A DNA stretch of 64,000 bases from assembly GCA_052143275.1 (NCBI GenBank), contig JBKQTH010000136.1, forward strand, positions 1 to 64,000, read 5' to 3'. The number at the start of each line of letters is the position of its first letter. Position 1 is the first letter of the stretch. Under the pieces are notes generated by a model, which ran no database searches, was not told the origin of the DNA, and saw only the letters and a program-made list of their open reading frames with translations. Both the position numbers and the translations under genes were made by a program. The DNA is from JAJPKE01 sp052143275 (lineage in GTDB: Bacteria > Chloroflexota > Ktedonobacteria > Ktedonobacterales > JADMIN01). Positions 45,064 through 53,506 of this stretch are shown in pieces.

Positions 45064-45852
45064 ATGGCACAGAACGCACCACTTCTGGAGCTCACTGGCG
45101 TGACCAAAGTGTTTGGTGGTCTGACGGCGGTGGATGGGGTTACCATTCAAGTCAACAAAGGCGAGATCTTCAGCATCATCGGACCCAACGGCGCCGGCAA
45201 AACTACTGTCTTCAACCTGATCACCGGCATCTACAAGCCGGATCGCGGCACCATGTTCTTCAATGGACAGTCGATCAGCGGCCTCTCGCCGGATCGGGTG
45301 CTGCGGCGCGGTATAACCCGCACATTTCAGAATATCCGGCTCTTCAATAATATGTCGGTGATGGAAAACGTTCTAGTTGGCGAGCACAGTAAAATCCCCG
45401 GCGATCTGCCTTCGGTGCTGCTGCGTCTGCCGAACTATCGGCGAGCCGAGAAGCGAGCGGAGCAACGCGCGATCGAGCTGCTGTCCTTCTTCGGATCGTC
45501 GCTGGTGGCCCGTAAGGATGACTATGCGTCCAGTCTGGCGTACGCCGAGCGGCGGCGCGTAGAGATCGCGCGGGCGATGGGTTCTGAGCCCAAGCTCTTG
45601 ATGCTTGACGAGCCGACTGCCGGTATGAATGAGGGCGAAACCGCCGAGGCCATGACCTATATCCAACGGCTGCGCAGCGAATTTGGTCTTACCATTCTCT
45701 TAATCGAGCATAAGCTTCAGGTCACGATGGGCATATCCGACCGCATTGCGGTTCTCGACTATGGTCGTAAGATTGCTGAAGGGGTACCTGCTGAGATTCA
45801 GCGTAACGAGCTGGTGATTGAGGCCTATCTAGGTCGAAAGGCGTCGGTGTAA
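45064..45852 (+). CDS. livG: Branched-chain amino-acid ABC transporter ATPase
   Basis: 262 residues. Walker A GPNGAGKTT; a Q-loop and LivG-type RTFQNIRLFNNMSVMENVLV; signature region ASSLAYAERRRVEIARAM, which has SLAYAERR in place of LSGGQQ, as is usual for LivG; Walker B LLMLDEPTAGMN; H-switch IEHKLQV. Energises transport with LivF. Confidence 0.95.
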   Translation: MAQNAPLLELTGVTKVFGGLTAVDGVTIQVNKGEIFSIIGPNGAGKTTVFNLITGIYKPDRGTMFFNGQSISGLSPDRVLRRGITRTFQNIRLFNNMSVMENVLVGEHSKIPGDLPSVLLRLPNYRRAEKRAEQRAIELLSFFGSSLVARKDDYASSLAYAERRRVEIARAMGSEPKLLMLDEPTAGMNEGETAEAMTYIQRLRSEFGLTILLIEHKLQVTMGISDRIAVLDYGRKIAEGVPAEIQRNELVIEAYLGRKASV

Positions 45853-45858
45853 TTCCTT

Positions 45859-46563
45859 ATGCTCGAGCTACATAATGTCAATACTGCCTATGGACCTAGC
45901 CTGGTCTTGCATGATGTCACCCTACAGGTCAATAAAGGCGAGATCGTCTGCTTGCTTGGAGCAAATGCCGCCGGTAAGACCACCACCATGAAAACCATCT
46001 TCGGGTTGCTGAAGCCGCGTAGCGGCACCATTACGCTGGAGGGCGAGCGTATCGATACCCTTGCCACCGACGGCATTATCAAGCGAGGCCTGGCTCTGGT
46101 CCCCGAGGCACGTCGTGTCTTCAGCCGCATGAGCGTACACGAGAATCTGGAGATGGGCGCCTATATGCTCAGTGACCGGGCCAGCATTGACCAGGAAGCC
46201 GAGAGTGTATACTCCCTATTTCCTCGCCTCAAAGAGCGCAACAAGCAACTGGCAGGTACACTCTCGGGCGGAGAGCAACAAATGCTGGCGATGGGGCGAG
46301 CGCTGATGGCACAACCGCGCCTGATTTGCATGGATGAGCCGTCAATGGGTCTCTCGCCGATTCTGGTGCAGGCGGTTTTTGACACCATACAGCATATCCG
46401 TGACCAGGGGGTCACGGTCTTCCTGGTCGAGCAGAATGCTTTCATGGCGCTTAACATTGCCGACCGGGGCTATGTGCTGCAGCAAGGCCGTATCGTGCTA
46501 AGCGATACCGCGAAAAACCTGCTGACTAATGACCTGGTGCGGCGCGCTTATCTGGGCGGTTGA
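45859..46563 (+). CDS. livF: Branched-chain amino-acid ABC transporter ATPase
   Basis: 234 residues from ATG 45859, seven bases after livG. Walker A GANAAGKTT; RRVFSRMSVHENLEMGAY; signature LSGGEQQMLAMGRALM; Walker B LICMDEPSMGLSP; VEQNAFMAL. The last gene of the liv cluster, convergent with the DUF2520 gene; the convergence gap is only 20 bp. Confidence 0.95.
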   Translation: MLELHNVNTAYGPSLVLHDVTLQVNKGEIVCLLGANAAGKTTTMKTIFGLLKPRSGTITLEGERIDTLATDGIIKRGLALVPEARRVFSRMSVHENLEMGAYMLSDRASIDQEAESVYSLFPRLKERNKQLAGTLSGGEQQMLAMGRALMAQPRLICMDEPSMGLSPILVQAVFDTIQHIRDQGVTVFLVEQNAFMALNIADRGYVLQQGRIVLSDTAKNLLTNDLVRRAYLGG

Positions 46564-46582
46564 TGCCTGCCGCGGTTTTTCT

Positions 46583-47569
46583 CTAGGGCGTTTCGAGCAG
46601 AGCACGGATGGCGGCGATCTGCTCTTGGGTAATGGTCTGCTTCTCTGCGGCCAAAAGGAGCGCAACTTGTGCTAAAGCACGGTAAGCTTCAGTAGCCGAT
46701 TCCATTTGAGCTGCCAGCGATGTCGCGGAAGTGGGCACCTCCGATCCGGACAGTGAAACCTGCCGGAAGTGTTGCAACCAGTCAAGATGCGTAGCTACAG
46801 TGCCGGCGTCTCCTCGCGCCACCGGGCCGCTCAGAGCCTGGGGAATTCCCAGCTCGGCCATACTGTCTACCGAGGCGCGTACCAGCGGTAAGAGAGCCGA
46901 CAACGATTCCCCCTGCCCCATGCCTAGAGTCTCAAAGAGCGCGCAGGCAGCGCCAACCAGCGCAACCACATAGTTTGAAGCAAATACCGCACCGATGTGA
47001 TAGGGTATCCGGCTCTCCACACTAAGCTTCAGCAGGTGCCCCCGGAGTATGCCGACCAAGCGCTGTAGCTGCTCGGCCAGGGTTGGCTCCTCGGTGTCGA
47101 GCGCCCAGTAACAGCCTCTTAACCTACCGAGCAGCTGGAGAGCAGGACGTTCAAGCTCGGCGCGGGGAAATGTCATCAAGGGGTGCAATGCCGCGACCTG
47201 CGCACCCATGTCGCGACTGGCGGCCAGTGCGGCGCTGGATTTGGCGCCGCTTAAGTGGACCGCGCTCTGGCCACTATGCCAGGGCAAGCTCTTGGCCAGC
47301 GGCTCGATCATATCATCGGAGACCGCAAGGAATACCAGATCGCAGCTTTGGACCACTTCCGCTGGCGACAGCGCCTGGGCCATTCCTGTCGGTAACCGTT
47401 CGACCAGCGCCTTGGCATGGGCGAGATTTTTGGCCGCCACGGCTCTGATCTTGACGCCAGACTCCACCAGCGCACGAACTAGAGTCGATCCGACCGCGCC
47501 GGCACCAACAAAGCCAATGCTCTTAAACGATAAACTGTCCGCTGCGTCGTGCGTGGCCACTTCCGTCAA
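46583..47569 (-). CDS. Rossmann-fold DUF2520 protein
   Basis: 328 residues. N-terminal NAD(P)-binding domain: IGFVGAGAVGSTLVRALVES, then VVQSCDLVFLAVSDDMI. A helical C-terminal domain follows with HPLMTFPRAE and GAVFASNYVVALV, the DUF2520 pattern related to ketopantoate/6-phosphogluconate-type reductases. The exact reaction is unknown. The TTG at 47569 overlaps the sigma-factor stop codon (TTGA), indicating translational coupling; GTG 47557 is an alternative start. Confidence 0.85.
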   Translation of the reverse strand: MTEVATHDAADSLSFKSIGFVGAGAVGSTLVRALVESGVKIRAVAAKNLAHAKALVERLPTGMAQALSPAEVVQSCDLVFLAVSDDMIEPLAKSLPWHSGQSAVHLSGAKSSAALAASRDMGAQVAALHPLMTFPRAELERPALQLLGRLRGCYWALDTEEPTLAEQLQRLVGILRGHLLKLSVESRIPYHIGAVFASNYVVALVGAACALFETLGMGQGESLSALLPLVRASVDSMAELGIPQALSGPVARGDAGTVATHLDWLQHFRQVSLSGSEVPTSATSLAAQMESATEAYRALAQVALLLAAEKQTITQEQIAAIRALLETP

Positions 47570-48495
47570 TCAAGATAATCTTTCAGCACACGGCTCGATT
47601 GGGGGTGGCGCAGCTTTCGGATGGCACGCTCCTCAATCTGCCTTACACGCTCGCGGGTGACCTTAAGCTTTTTGCCAACCTCCTCGAGTGTGTGGTCATG
47701 ATCATCTACCAGACCAAATCGCAGCTCGATGACCTGGCGCTCGCGTAGAGTAAGGTTGCCCAGCACCCGTCGCACCTCTTCCCGAAGGAGCGCCCGATCG
47801 GTTGTCTCCGACGGCCCCTGCACCTGCACATCCTCAATAATATCAGCTAGCGAGTTCTCTTCCTCATCCGAGAGCGGCGCATCCAGTGAGAACACTTTCT
47901 CCGCCCAGACCAATAGTTCACCCACGCGCTCGCCGGCGATTCCCAGTCGCTCGCCGATCTGCGAATTGGTCGGCTCGCGCCCCAGTTCCTGGTAGAGCTG
48001 GCGGGTCATACGCTTGACCCGCATCACTTCTTCCATAATATAGACCGGCAATCGCACCGCTCGAGTGCCCTCGAGGATGGATCGGGTAATCGCCTGTTTG
48101 ATCCACCAGGTGGCGTAGGTCGAGAAACGAAATCCTTTATTCGGATCGAACTTACTGACGGCGCGTATCAAGCCGATATTGCCTTCGCCGATCAAATCTT
48201 CCAGCGGCAACCCTTGGCCAACGTACTTCTTGGCAATGCTTACGACCAATCGGAGATTGGCCTCAATCAGGTGATTGCGCCCCTCGCGGTCGCCGGCTTC
48301 CACGCGGCGAGCCAGACTCAGCTCGTTCTGAGCGGAAAGCAAGGGTATTCGGGAAATCTCACGTAGATACAGACGAAGACTGTCGCTCTGGGCCAGACCG
48401 CTCAGATCGGAGGTGTCGGTATCTATGGGAATGTCACGTTCAGCTCTAGCCGCGCGCTCAGCCTCATATGCGGCTGTGCGGTCGTCCATATTCAT
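47566..48495 (-). CDS. Sigma-70 family RNA polymerase sigma factor (group 1/2)
   Basis: 309 residues from ATG 48495 (ATG 48489 is an alternative). Region 1.2 (SDSLRLYLREISRIPLLSA); region 2 (NLRLVVSIAKKYVGQGLPLEDLIGEGN, FRFSTYATWWIKQAI); region 3; region 4 with the HTH (HTLEEVGKKLKVTRERVRQI). Region 1.1 is absent and the N-terminal tail is only about 30 residues, so it is a primary-like sigma without the autoinhibitory domain, either the main SigA of this lineage or a group 2 paralogue. Downstream sits a coupled DUF2520 gene. Its long leader carries copy A of the 36-nt element just before the start. Confidence 0.93.
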   Translation of the reverse strand: MNMDDRTAAYEAERAARAERDIPIDTDTSDLSGLAQSDSLRLYLREISRIPLLSAQNELSLARRVEAGDREGRNHLIEANLRLVVSIAKKYVGQGLPLEDLIGEGNIGLIRAVSKFDPNKGFRFSTYATWWIKQAITRSILEGTRAVRLPVYIMEEVMRVKRMTRQLYQELGREPTNSQIGERLGIAGERVGELLVWAEKVFSLDAPLSDEEENSLADIIEDVQVQGPSETTDRALLREEVRRVLGNLTLRERQVIELRFGLVDDHDHTLEEVGKKLKVTRERVRQIEERAIRKLRHPQSSRVLKDYLD

Positions 48496-48562
48496 AAAAC
48501 ACTCGGGCTGGACACCCATCCCCCTGTGGGGATAGGGAGGAAAGCCCAGTCCTTTCTCCGTG
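48496..48562 (-). promoter_or_regulatory. 36-nt leader element, copy A
   Basis: Core at 48510-48545. On the minus strand: GCTTTCCTCCCTATCCCC, then GGGGAT, two bases and GTGTCC, followed by 14 nt and ATG 48495. It can fold as two consecutive hairpins: GGAGAAAG/CTTT-C-CTCC (arms within 48536-48559) and ATCCCC/GGGGAT (48518-48523 and 48528-48533). Copy B precedes the DUF4190-like gene at the same distance. Confidence 0.6.
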
Positions 48563-48812
48563 GTAACTAGCCCGTTTGCGGGGGAGTGCCAGCACAATAG
48601 CATGCTCTGACACTCGGTGTCCTTTCGGACCTCCGGTTTCCCGGGTACAGTATCCCTCGACCCCGATAACTCTAAACCAGTCTGGGGGCTCTCGTCTGGT
48701 CAGGTTTAGGCGTACGAGAAACCGCCTCACAAACCCCTGCCTCATAAAGGATAGGGTACCTGACGATTTTAGCGCGAATTTATCGTTCGTTCCGGCAGAC
48801 CACTGCGCGGGC

Positions 48813-48841
48813 AGTATAGCACTGACATTGCTCTGTCGCAA
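48813..48841 (-). promoter_or_regulatory. Predicted promoter of the sigma factor gene
   Basis: TTGCGA (48836-48841), 17-bp spacer, TATACT (48813-48818) on the minus strand. Transcription would start near 48806 and give a leader of about 310 nt that includes the 36-nt element. Confidence 0.7.
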
Positions 48842-48989
48842 GAGTATTAGACGGTGATATGTTCGGTAACCCAGGTTTTCACCTTCCCAAACATGGGTAG
48901 GAAGTACCAGTAGGGCTATGAGATTCCTCGATCTCTGATGCGACTACGATGATGGACGCCGGGAAAAGGGGGAAGAGACCAATCCTGGC

Positions 48990-49019
48990 TTGATGAAACT
49001 ACATGTTTTTATTTAAGAT
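48990..49019 (+). promoter_or_regulatory. Predicted promoter of the cox operon
   Basis: TTGATG (48990-48995), 18-bp spacer, TAAGAT (49014-49019) in an AT-rich stretch. A second TATACT at 49026-49031 is nearby. Confidence 0.55.
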
Positions 49020-49246
49020 ATCTCGTATACTTCTACTTACCCACATTGCCAGCTGCGCTGCCAGGCGTTGCGACTTCAGCTGAGATTACTTCTAGGCAAG
49101 CGATGCCCCGGCTGTGGCTATCTTCGAACCTGTAGTGCGGACAGATTCTAGTGCGGACCCAACCTTCGGACGCTTGCAGTACTACATTGAGGTAGCCTAT
49201 TGCCACCCCTAGGCAGCGACAAGCGTCGTCGATACGAGAAGGGAAT

Positions 49247-50131
49247 GTGGCTGTGATACCCGACAAGTTTCAGTATTTTGCCCCAACGAGCCTGGCTGAC
49301 GCTATCGATTTGCTGCAACAACACCCTGGCGAGGCCAAGGTGCTGGCCGGAGGTCAAAGTCTTATACCGTTGATGAAGTTCCGGCTGGCGGCACCTGGCT
49401 ACCTAGTAGACTTGCAAAAGTTACCGCACCTGAACATTTTGCAAGAGCGTGAAGGGGCTCTCGTGCTTGGCGCTATGGTACGCGAAGCCAGACTAGAATC
49501 CTCGACACTTATCCGCCAACGGTATCTGGCTCTCCTGGATACGAGCAGTGTAGTGGCCGATCCATTGGTCCGCAACTTCGCCACCATTGGCGGCAATCTG
49601 GCACATGCCGACCCCGCCAATGACCACCCGGCAATGATGCTCGCCCTACGCGCCCAGCTCGTGGCGCAGGGTCCCGGTGGTATCCGCACCATTCCCATCG
49701 ACGATTTCCTGGTCGATACTTTAGAGACTTCGCTTGACTCCGACGAAATCTTGACCGAGATTCATATCCCCATGCCGAGGCAGCAAAGCGGCGCCGCCTA
49801 CTACAAACTCGAGCGTAAGGTGGGTGACTATGCCATTACGGCGGTGGGCGCCGCAGTCACACTAGATGGTGATGTATGCGTCCAGGCTGGCCTCGGACTG
49901 ACCAATGTTGGGCCCAAAGCTATACGCGCCACCGCCGCTGAGAATTTCCTCAGGGGCAGACCGCTAAGCGATGAGACCGTTCATGAAGCCGCCAGACTTG
50001 CGGCGCTTGCGGCTCAGCCCACTTCAGATCTACGTGGCCCAGCGGAATATAAGCGCGCGATGGTGCGTACGCTGGCAGTGCGTGCATTACGCAGGGCCTC
50101 GCAGCGGGCCAGCGGAGGAGGCGCCGAATGA
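49247..50131 (+). CDS. coxM: CO dehydrogenase medium subunit (FAD-binding)
   Basis: 294 residues. The FAD-binding subunit of Mo-CO dehydrogenase, passing electrons from CoxS to quinone. FAD motifs LAGGQSLIPLMKFRLA and NFATIGGNLAHADPANDHPA are intact. Start GTG 49247, or GTG 49253, which has a better-placed GAGAAGGG. The stop overlaps the coxS start (ATGA). Confidence 0.95.
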   Translation: MAVIPDKFQYFAPTSLADAIDLLQQHPGEAKVLAGGQSLIPLMKFRLAAPGYLVDLQKLPHLNILQEREGALVLGAMVREARLESSTLIRQRYLALLDTSSVVADPLVRNFATIGGNLAHADPANDHPAMMLALRAQLVAQGPGGIRTIPIDDFLVDTLETSLDSDEILTEIHIPMPRQQSGAAYYKLERKVGDYAITAVGAAVTLDGDVCVQAGLGLTNVGPKAIRATAAENFLRGRPLSDETVHEAARLAALAAQPTSDLRGPAEYKRAMVRTLAVRALRRASQRASGGGAE

Positions 50132-50643
50132 CCCAACATGTCACTCTCACGATCAATGGTCAGCCGTATGCGGCGGATATAGAGCCGCGCCTGTTGCTTG
50201 TGCATTTCATTCGCGAGGTAGCGGGGCTAACCGGAACTCACATCGGCTGCGACACCACCAGTTGTGGCGCCTGCACCGTTCTGGTCAACGGTATTCCGGC
50301 CAAGTCCTGCACGCTGCTGGCGGTCCAGGTTGATGGATCCGACATACGGACGGTTGAGGGACTTGAGCAGAATGGCCAGCTGAATCCGGTGCAGCTGGGA
50401 TTTGTCGAGGAGCATGGCCTACAGTGCGGTTTCTGCACACCAGGTATGATGATGACCACTGTTGCGCTGCTCGCTCGCAATTCCAATCCTACCGAAGAAG
50501 AGATACGCCAAGCCATCTCCGGTAATCTCTGCCGCTGCACCGGATACGTGAATATCGTCAAATCTATACAGTACGCGGCAAAGCAACTGCGCGAAACCAA
50601 GGCGGCAGGCGAGCCATCTACCATCCCAGTGGAGGTGATCTAG
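50128..50643 (+). CDS. coxS: CO dehydrogenase small subunit (2Fe-2S)
   Basis: 171 residues. Two [2Fe-2S] clusters: the plant-ferredoxin-type motif CDTTSCGACTVLVNG and, in the C-terminal helical domain, QCGFCTPGM with CRCTGYVNIV. It shuttles electrons from the Mo site to FAD. Two nt before coxL. Confidence 0.96.
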   Translation: MTQHVTLTINGQPYAADIEPRLLLVHFIREVAGLTGTHIGCDTTSCGACTVLVNGIPAKSCTLLAVQVDGSDIRTVEGLEQNGQLNPVQLGFVEEHGLQCGFCTPGMMMTTVALLARNSNPTEEEIRQAISGNLCRCTGYVNIVKSIQYAAKQLRETKAAGEPSTIPVEVI

Positions 50644-50645
50644 CA

Positions 50646-52997
50646 ATGGCAACTCAAGCGGCGATTCAAGGCATGGGTTACAGCGTCAAGCGCAAAGAAG
50701 ATCCCCGTTTCATACGTGGTAGAGGCCATTACGTTGACGATATCAAACTGCCGGGGATGCTGTACCTGGATATTGTGCGCAGCCCCTACGCACATGCCAA
50801 TATCAAGAGTATCGACGCCAGTGAAGCGTTGGCGCTTCCCGGTGTGCTGGCAGTCATCACCGGTAAGGACCTCGACGAGGCGGGGCTGGCCTGGATGCCG
50901 ACTCTCATGAGCGACAAACAGATGGTCCTCCCAGTCGACCGGGTAGTGTACCAGGCCCAGGAAGTTGCCGCCGTAGTGGCAACCGAGCGCTATATCGCCG
51001 CTGATGGGATCACCAAGGTTGCCGTCGACTATGAGCCACTGACTCCAGTTACCGATCCTATGAAAGCTCTGCAGCCTGATGCGCCTCTGGTCCGTCCTGA
51101 CCGCGAGGAGAAGACCAATCACATCTGGCACTGGGAAGCAGGAGATGCTGCCCGCACCGACGAGATTTTCAGTGGGGCTGATGTAGTAGTCAAGCAGGAT
51201 CTCTACATTCCACGCATCCATGTTTGCTCGATCGAAACCTGCGGCTGCGTCGCCTCGTTTGATGCCTCCGAGGGCAAGCTTACCGTCTATATGACGACAC
51301 AGGCGCCGCATGCCATTCGTACAGTCTTCTCACTGGTGACGGGTATTGCGGAACACAAGATACACATCATTTCACCAGATATTGGCGGTGGTTTTGGCGG
51401 TAAAGTTCCCGTTTACCCCGGCTATGTGATAGCCTGTGTGGCTGCAATTAAAACCGGTCACCCGATCAAATGGATCGAGGACCGCAGCGAGAACATTCAA
51501 GCGGATAGCTTTGCACGGGACTACCACATAAGTGCGGAGCTGGCAGCTGGACAAGACGGCACCATACAGGCATTGCGAGTAAAAACCATTGCTGACCATG
51601 GAGCCTTTGACGCTGCGGCCAACCCATCGAAATTCCCGGCCGGCCTGTTTAGCGTCATTACCGGCTCTTACGACCTGGAAGCCGCACATGTCGAGGTTGA
51701 TGGCGTCTACACCAATAAGCCTTCGGGTGGTGTAGCGTATCGTTGCTCATTCCGGGTTACCGAGGCGGTGCATACTATCGAGCGGATGGTCGATGTGCTG
51801 GCCCAGCAGCTGGCGATGGACCCTGCACAACTCAGGCTGAAGAATTTTATAGCACCCGAGAAATTCCCCTACAAGTCGGCGACAGGCTGGGAATACGACA
51901 GCGGTAACTATCCCGCTGCACTGCACAAGGCGATGGAAAAGATCGGTTACCAGCAACTCCGCGAAGAGCAGGCCGAGAAGCTTGCGCGTGGTGAGTTGAT
52001 GGGAATAGGTATCTCTACCTTCACCGAGATCGTGGGTGCGGGGCCGTCAAATACCTTTGATATCCTGGGCATCAAGATGTTCGACAGCGCCGAGATCCGG
52101 GTCCACCCGACTGGATCGGCCATCGTTCGCATTGGGGTGCAGACACAGGGCCAGGGACATGAGACCACCTTTGCGCAGATCGTAGCCGAGGAGTTGGGGC
52201 TACCGGTCGAGAATATTACCGTGGAGCACGGAGATACCGATACCGCACCGTACGGTCTCGGCACGTATGCCAGCCGAAGCACCCCCACTGCAGGCGCAGC
52301 CACCGCCATGGCGGCTCGTAAGATCCGCGAGAAGGCCAGACATCTCGCGGCTCATCTGTTGGAGGTGTCGGCCGATGATCTGGAGTGGCAGGACTATCAG
52401 TTCCGAGTAAAGGGAGCTCCCGGCAAAGCGGTAACGATGCAGCAAGTCGCCTTCGCGGCCTACACCAATCATCCCCTGGGAATGGAGGCCGGGCTGGAGG
52501 CAGTGGATTATTACGACCCGCCCAATCTTACGTTCCCGTTTGGTGCCTATATCTGTGTAGTGGATATCGACCGGGGCACCGGCGCGGTAAAGATCAGAAG
52601 GTTCGTGGCCATCGATGACTGCGGTAATATAATCAATCCCATGATTGTAGACGGCCAGATTCACGGTGGACTCACCATGGGAATGGCACCCGTGCTGCTG
52701 GAAGGGATCACCTACGACGAGCAGGGTAATATCCAGCAAGGCACATTTATGGAGTACCTGCTGCCTACGGCAATGGAGACTCCCGCGTGGGAAACCGACA
52801 AGACGGTGACGCCCTCGCCGCATCACCCGTTTGGTGCTAAGGGTGTAGGTGAATCGGCAACCGTAGGGGCACCGCCAGCTATCGTCAATGCGGTTGTCGA
52901 TGCGCTGAAACATCTCGGAGTGACCCACCTGGATATTCCAATTACGCCCTGGATGGTCTATAAGATTTTGGAAGAGCATGGAGTGGCGGAGGCATAA
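50646..52997 (+). CDS. coxL: Form I CO dehydrogenase large subunit (Mo-Cu)
   Basis: 783 residues. The catalytic subunit that oxidises CO to CO2 at a Mo-S-Cu centre. The diagnostic active-site loop VAYRCSFR lies at residues 363-370, with the Cu-binding Cys at 367; form II enzymes have AYRGAGR instead. The Mo-cofactor stretch GGGFGGK, and the catalytic Glu in GVGESATVG near the C-terminus, are also present. This identifies a true aerobic CO oxidiser, as found in many soil Chloroflexota that scavenge atmospheric CO. Confidence 0.97.
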   Translation: MATQAAIQGMGYSVKRKEDPRFIRGRGHYVDDIKLPGMLYLDIVRSPYAHANIKSIDASEALALPGVLAVITGKDLDEAGLAWMPTLMSDKQMVLPVDRVVYQAQEVAAVVATERYIAADGITKVAVDYEPLTPVTDPMKALQPDAPLVRPDREEKTNHIWHWEAGDAARTDEIFSGADVVVKQDLYIPRIHVCSIETCGCVASFDASEGKLTVYMTTQAPHAIRTVFSLVTGIAEHKIHIISPDIGGGFGGKVPVYPGYVIACVAAIKTGHPIKWIEDRSENIQADSFARDYHISAELAAGQDGTIQALRVKTIADHGAFDAAANPSKFPAGLFSVITGSYDLEAAHVEVDGVYTNKPSGGVAYRCSFRVTEAVHTIERMVDVLAQQLAMDPAQLRLKNFIAPEKFPYKSATGWEYDSGNYPAALHKAMEKIGYQQLREEQAEKLARGELMGIGISTFTEIVGAGPSNTFDILGIKMFDSAEIRVHPTGSAIVRIGVQTQGQGHETTFAQIVAEELGLPVENITVEHGDTDTAPYGLGTYASRSTPTAGAATAMAARKIREKARHLAAHLLEVSADDLEWQDYQFRVKGAPGKAVTMQQVAFAAYTNHPLGMEAGLEAVDYYDPPNLTFPFGAYICVVDIDRGTGAVKIRRFVAIDDCGNIINPMIVDGQIHGGLTMGMAPVLLEGITYDEQGNIQQGTFMEYLLPTAMETPAWETDKTVTPSPHHPFGAKGVGESATVGAPPAIVNAVVDALKHLGVTHLDIPITPWMVYKILEEHGVAEA

Positions 52998-53004
52998 GGT
53001 TTCT

Positions 53005-53490
53005 ATGCATTTCGAAGGTGAGCAGACTATCAATGCGCCCATTGAAGCAGTTTGGGCATACTTCATGGATCCGAATAAGGTTGCGCAGTGTGCCCCAGGT
53101 TTCAAGTCAATGGAGATTATCGGGCCTGACCACTTCAAGCCTATACTCAACGTTGGTGTCGGGCCGGTGAAGACGGCGTTTAAGCTAGATGTCACCCTTG
53201 GCGGCCTACGTCAACCCAATCACGCTGAGGTGGCCGCACGCGGTAACGCCGCCGGAAGTGCCGTCAATATAACCAGCACAGTGGATTTCGAGGCTAAAGG
53301 TGAAGCCATCACAAGCATGCACTGGATCGCCGATGTTGCGGTTAGCGGTACCATAGCCAGCGTGGGTGCACGACTGATGGAGAGCACAGCAGAAAAACTG
53401 ACCGCCAAGTTTTTCGACTGCACACGTCAGCATCTGGAGCCTCCCAGCCCCGCCGCTGGAGCGTCATCTCCGAGCACTACTGGCGAGTGA
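53005..53490 (+). CDS. coxG: CoxG-like SRPBCC protein
   Basis: 161 residues from ATG 53005. Begins MHFEGEQTINAPIEAVWAYF, the START/Bet v 1-like (SRPBCC) fold with the CoxG signature NKVAQCAPGFKSMEI. CoxG anchors CO dehydrogenase to the membrane and helps pass electrons to quinone in Oligotropha. That protein has a C-terminal hydrophobic helix; here the end is a short Pro/Ser-rich tail (PPSPAAGASSPSTTGE) without one, so the membrane attachment may differ. Confidence 0.88.
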   Translation: MHFEGEQTINAPIEAVWAYFMDPNKVAQCAPGFKSMEIIGPDHFKPILNVGVGPVKTAFKLDVTLGGLRQPNHAEVAARGNAAGSAVNITSTVDFEAKGEAITSMHWIADVAVSGTIASVGARLMESTAEKLTAKFFDCTRQHLEPPSPAAGASSPSTTGE

Positions 53491-53506
53491 GAAACTGAGG
53501 AAGAAC

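Larger units (their letters stand above)
48604..49246. other. Divergent intergenic region, sigma factor / cox
   Basis: 643 bp between a minus-strand sigma factor and the plus-strand cox operon. It holds the two predicted promoters at 48813-48841 and 48990-49019 and the long sigma leader. No gene is recognised in it. Confidence 0.7.

Noticed and set aside
48464..48841. Frame of 125 residues antiparallel to the sigma leader
   Set aside because: Overlaps the predicted promoter and leader element, no homology seen.
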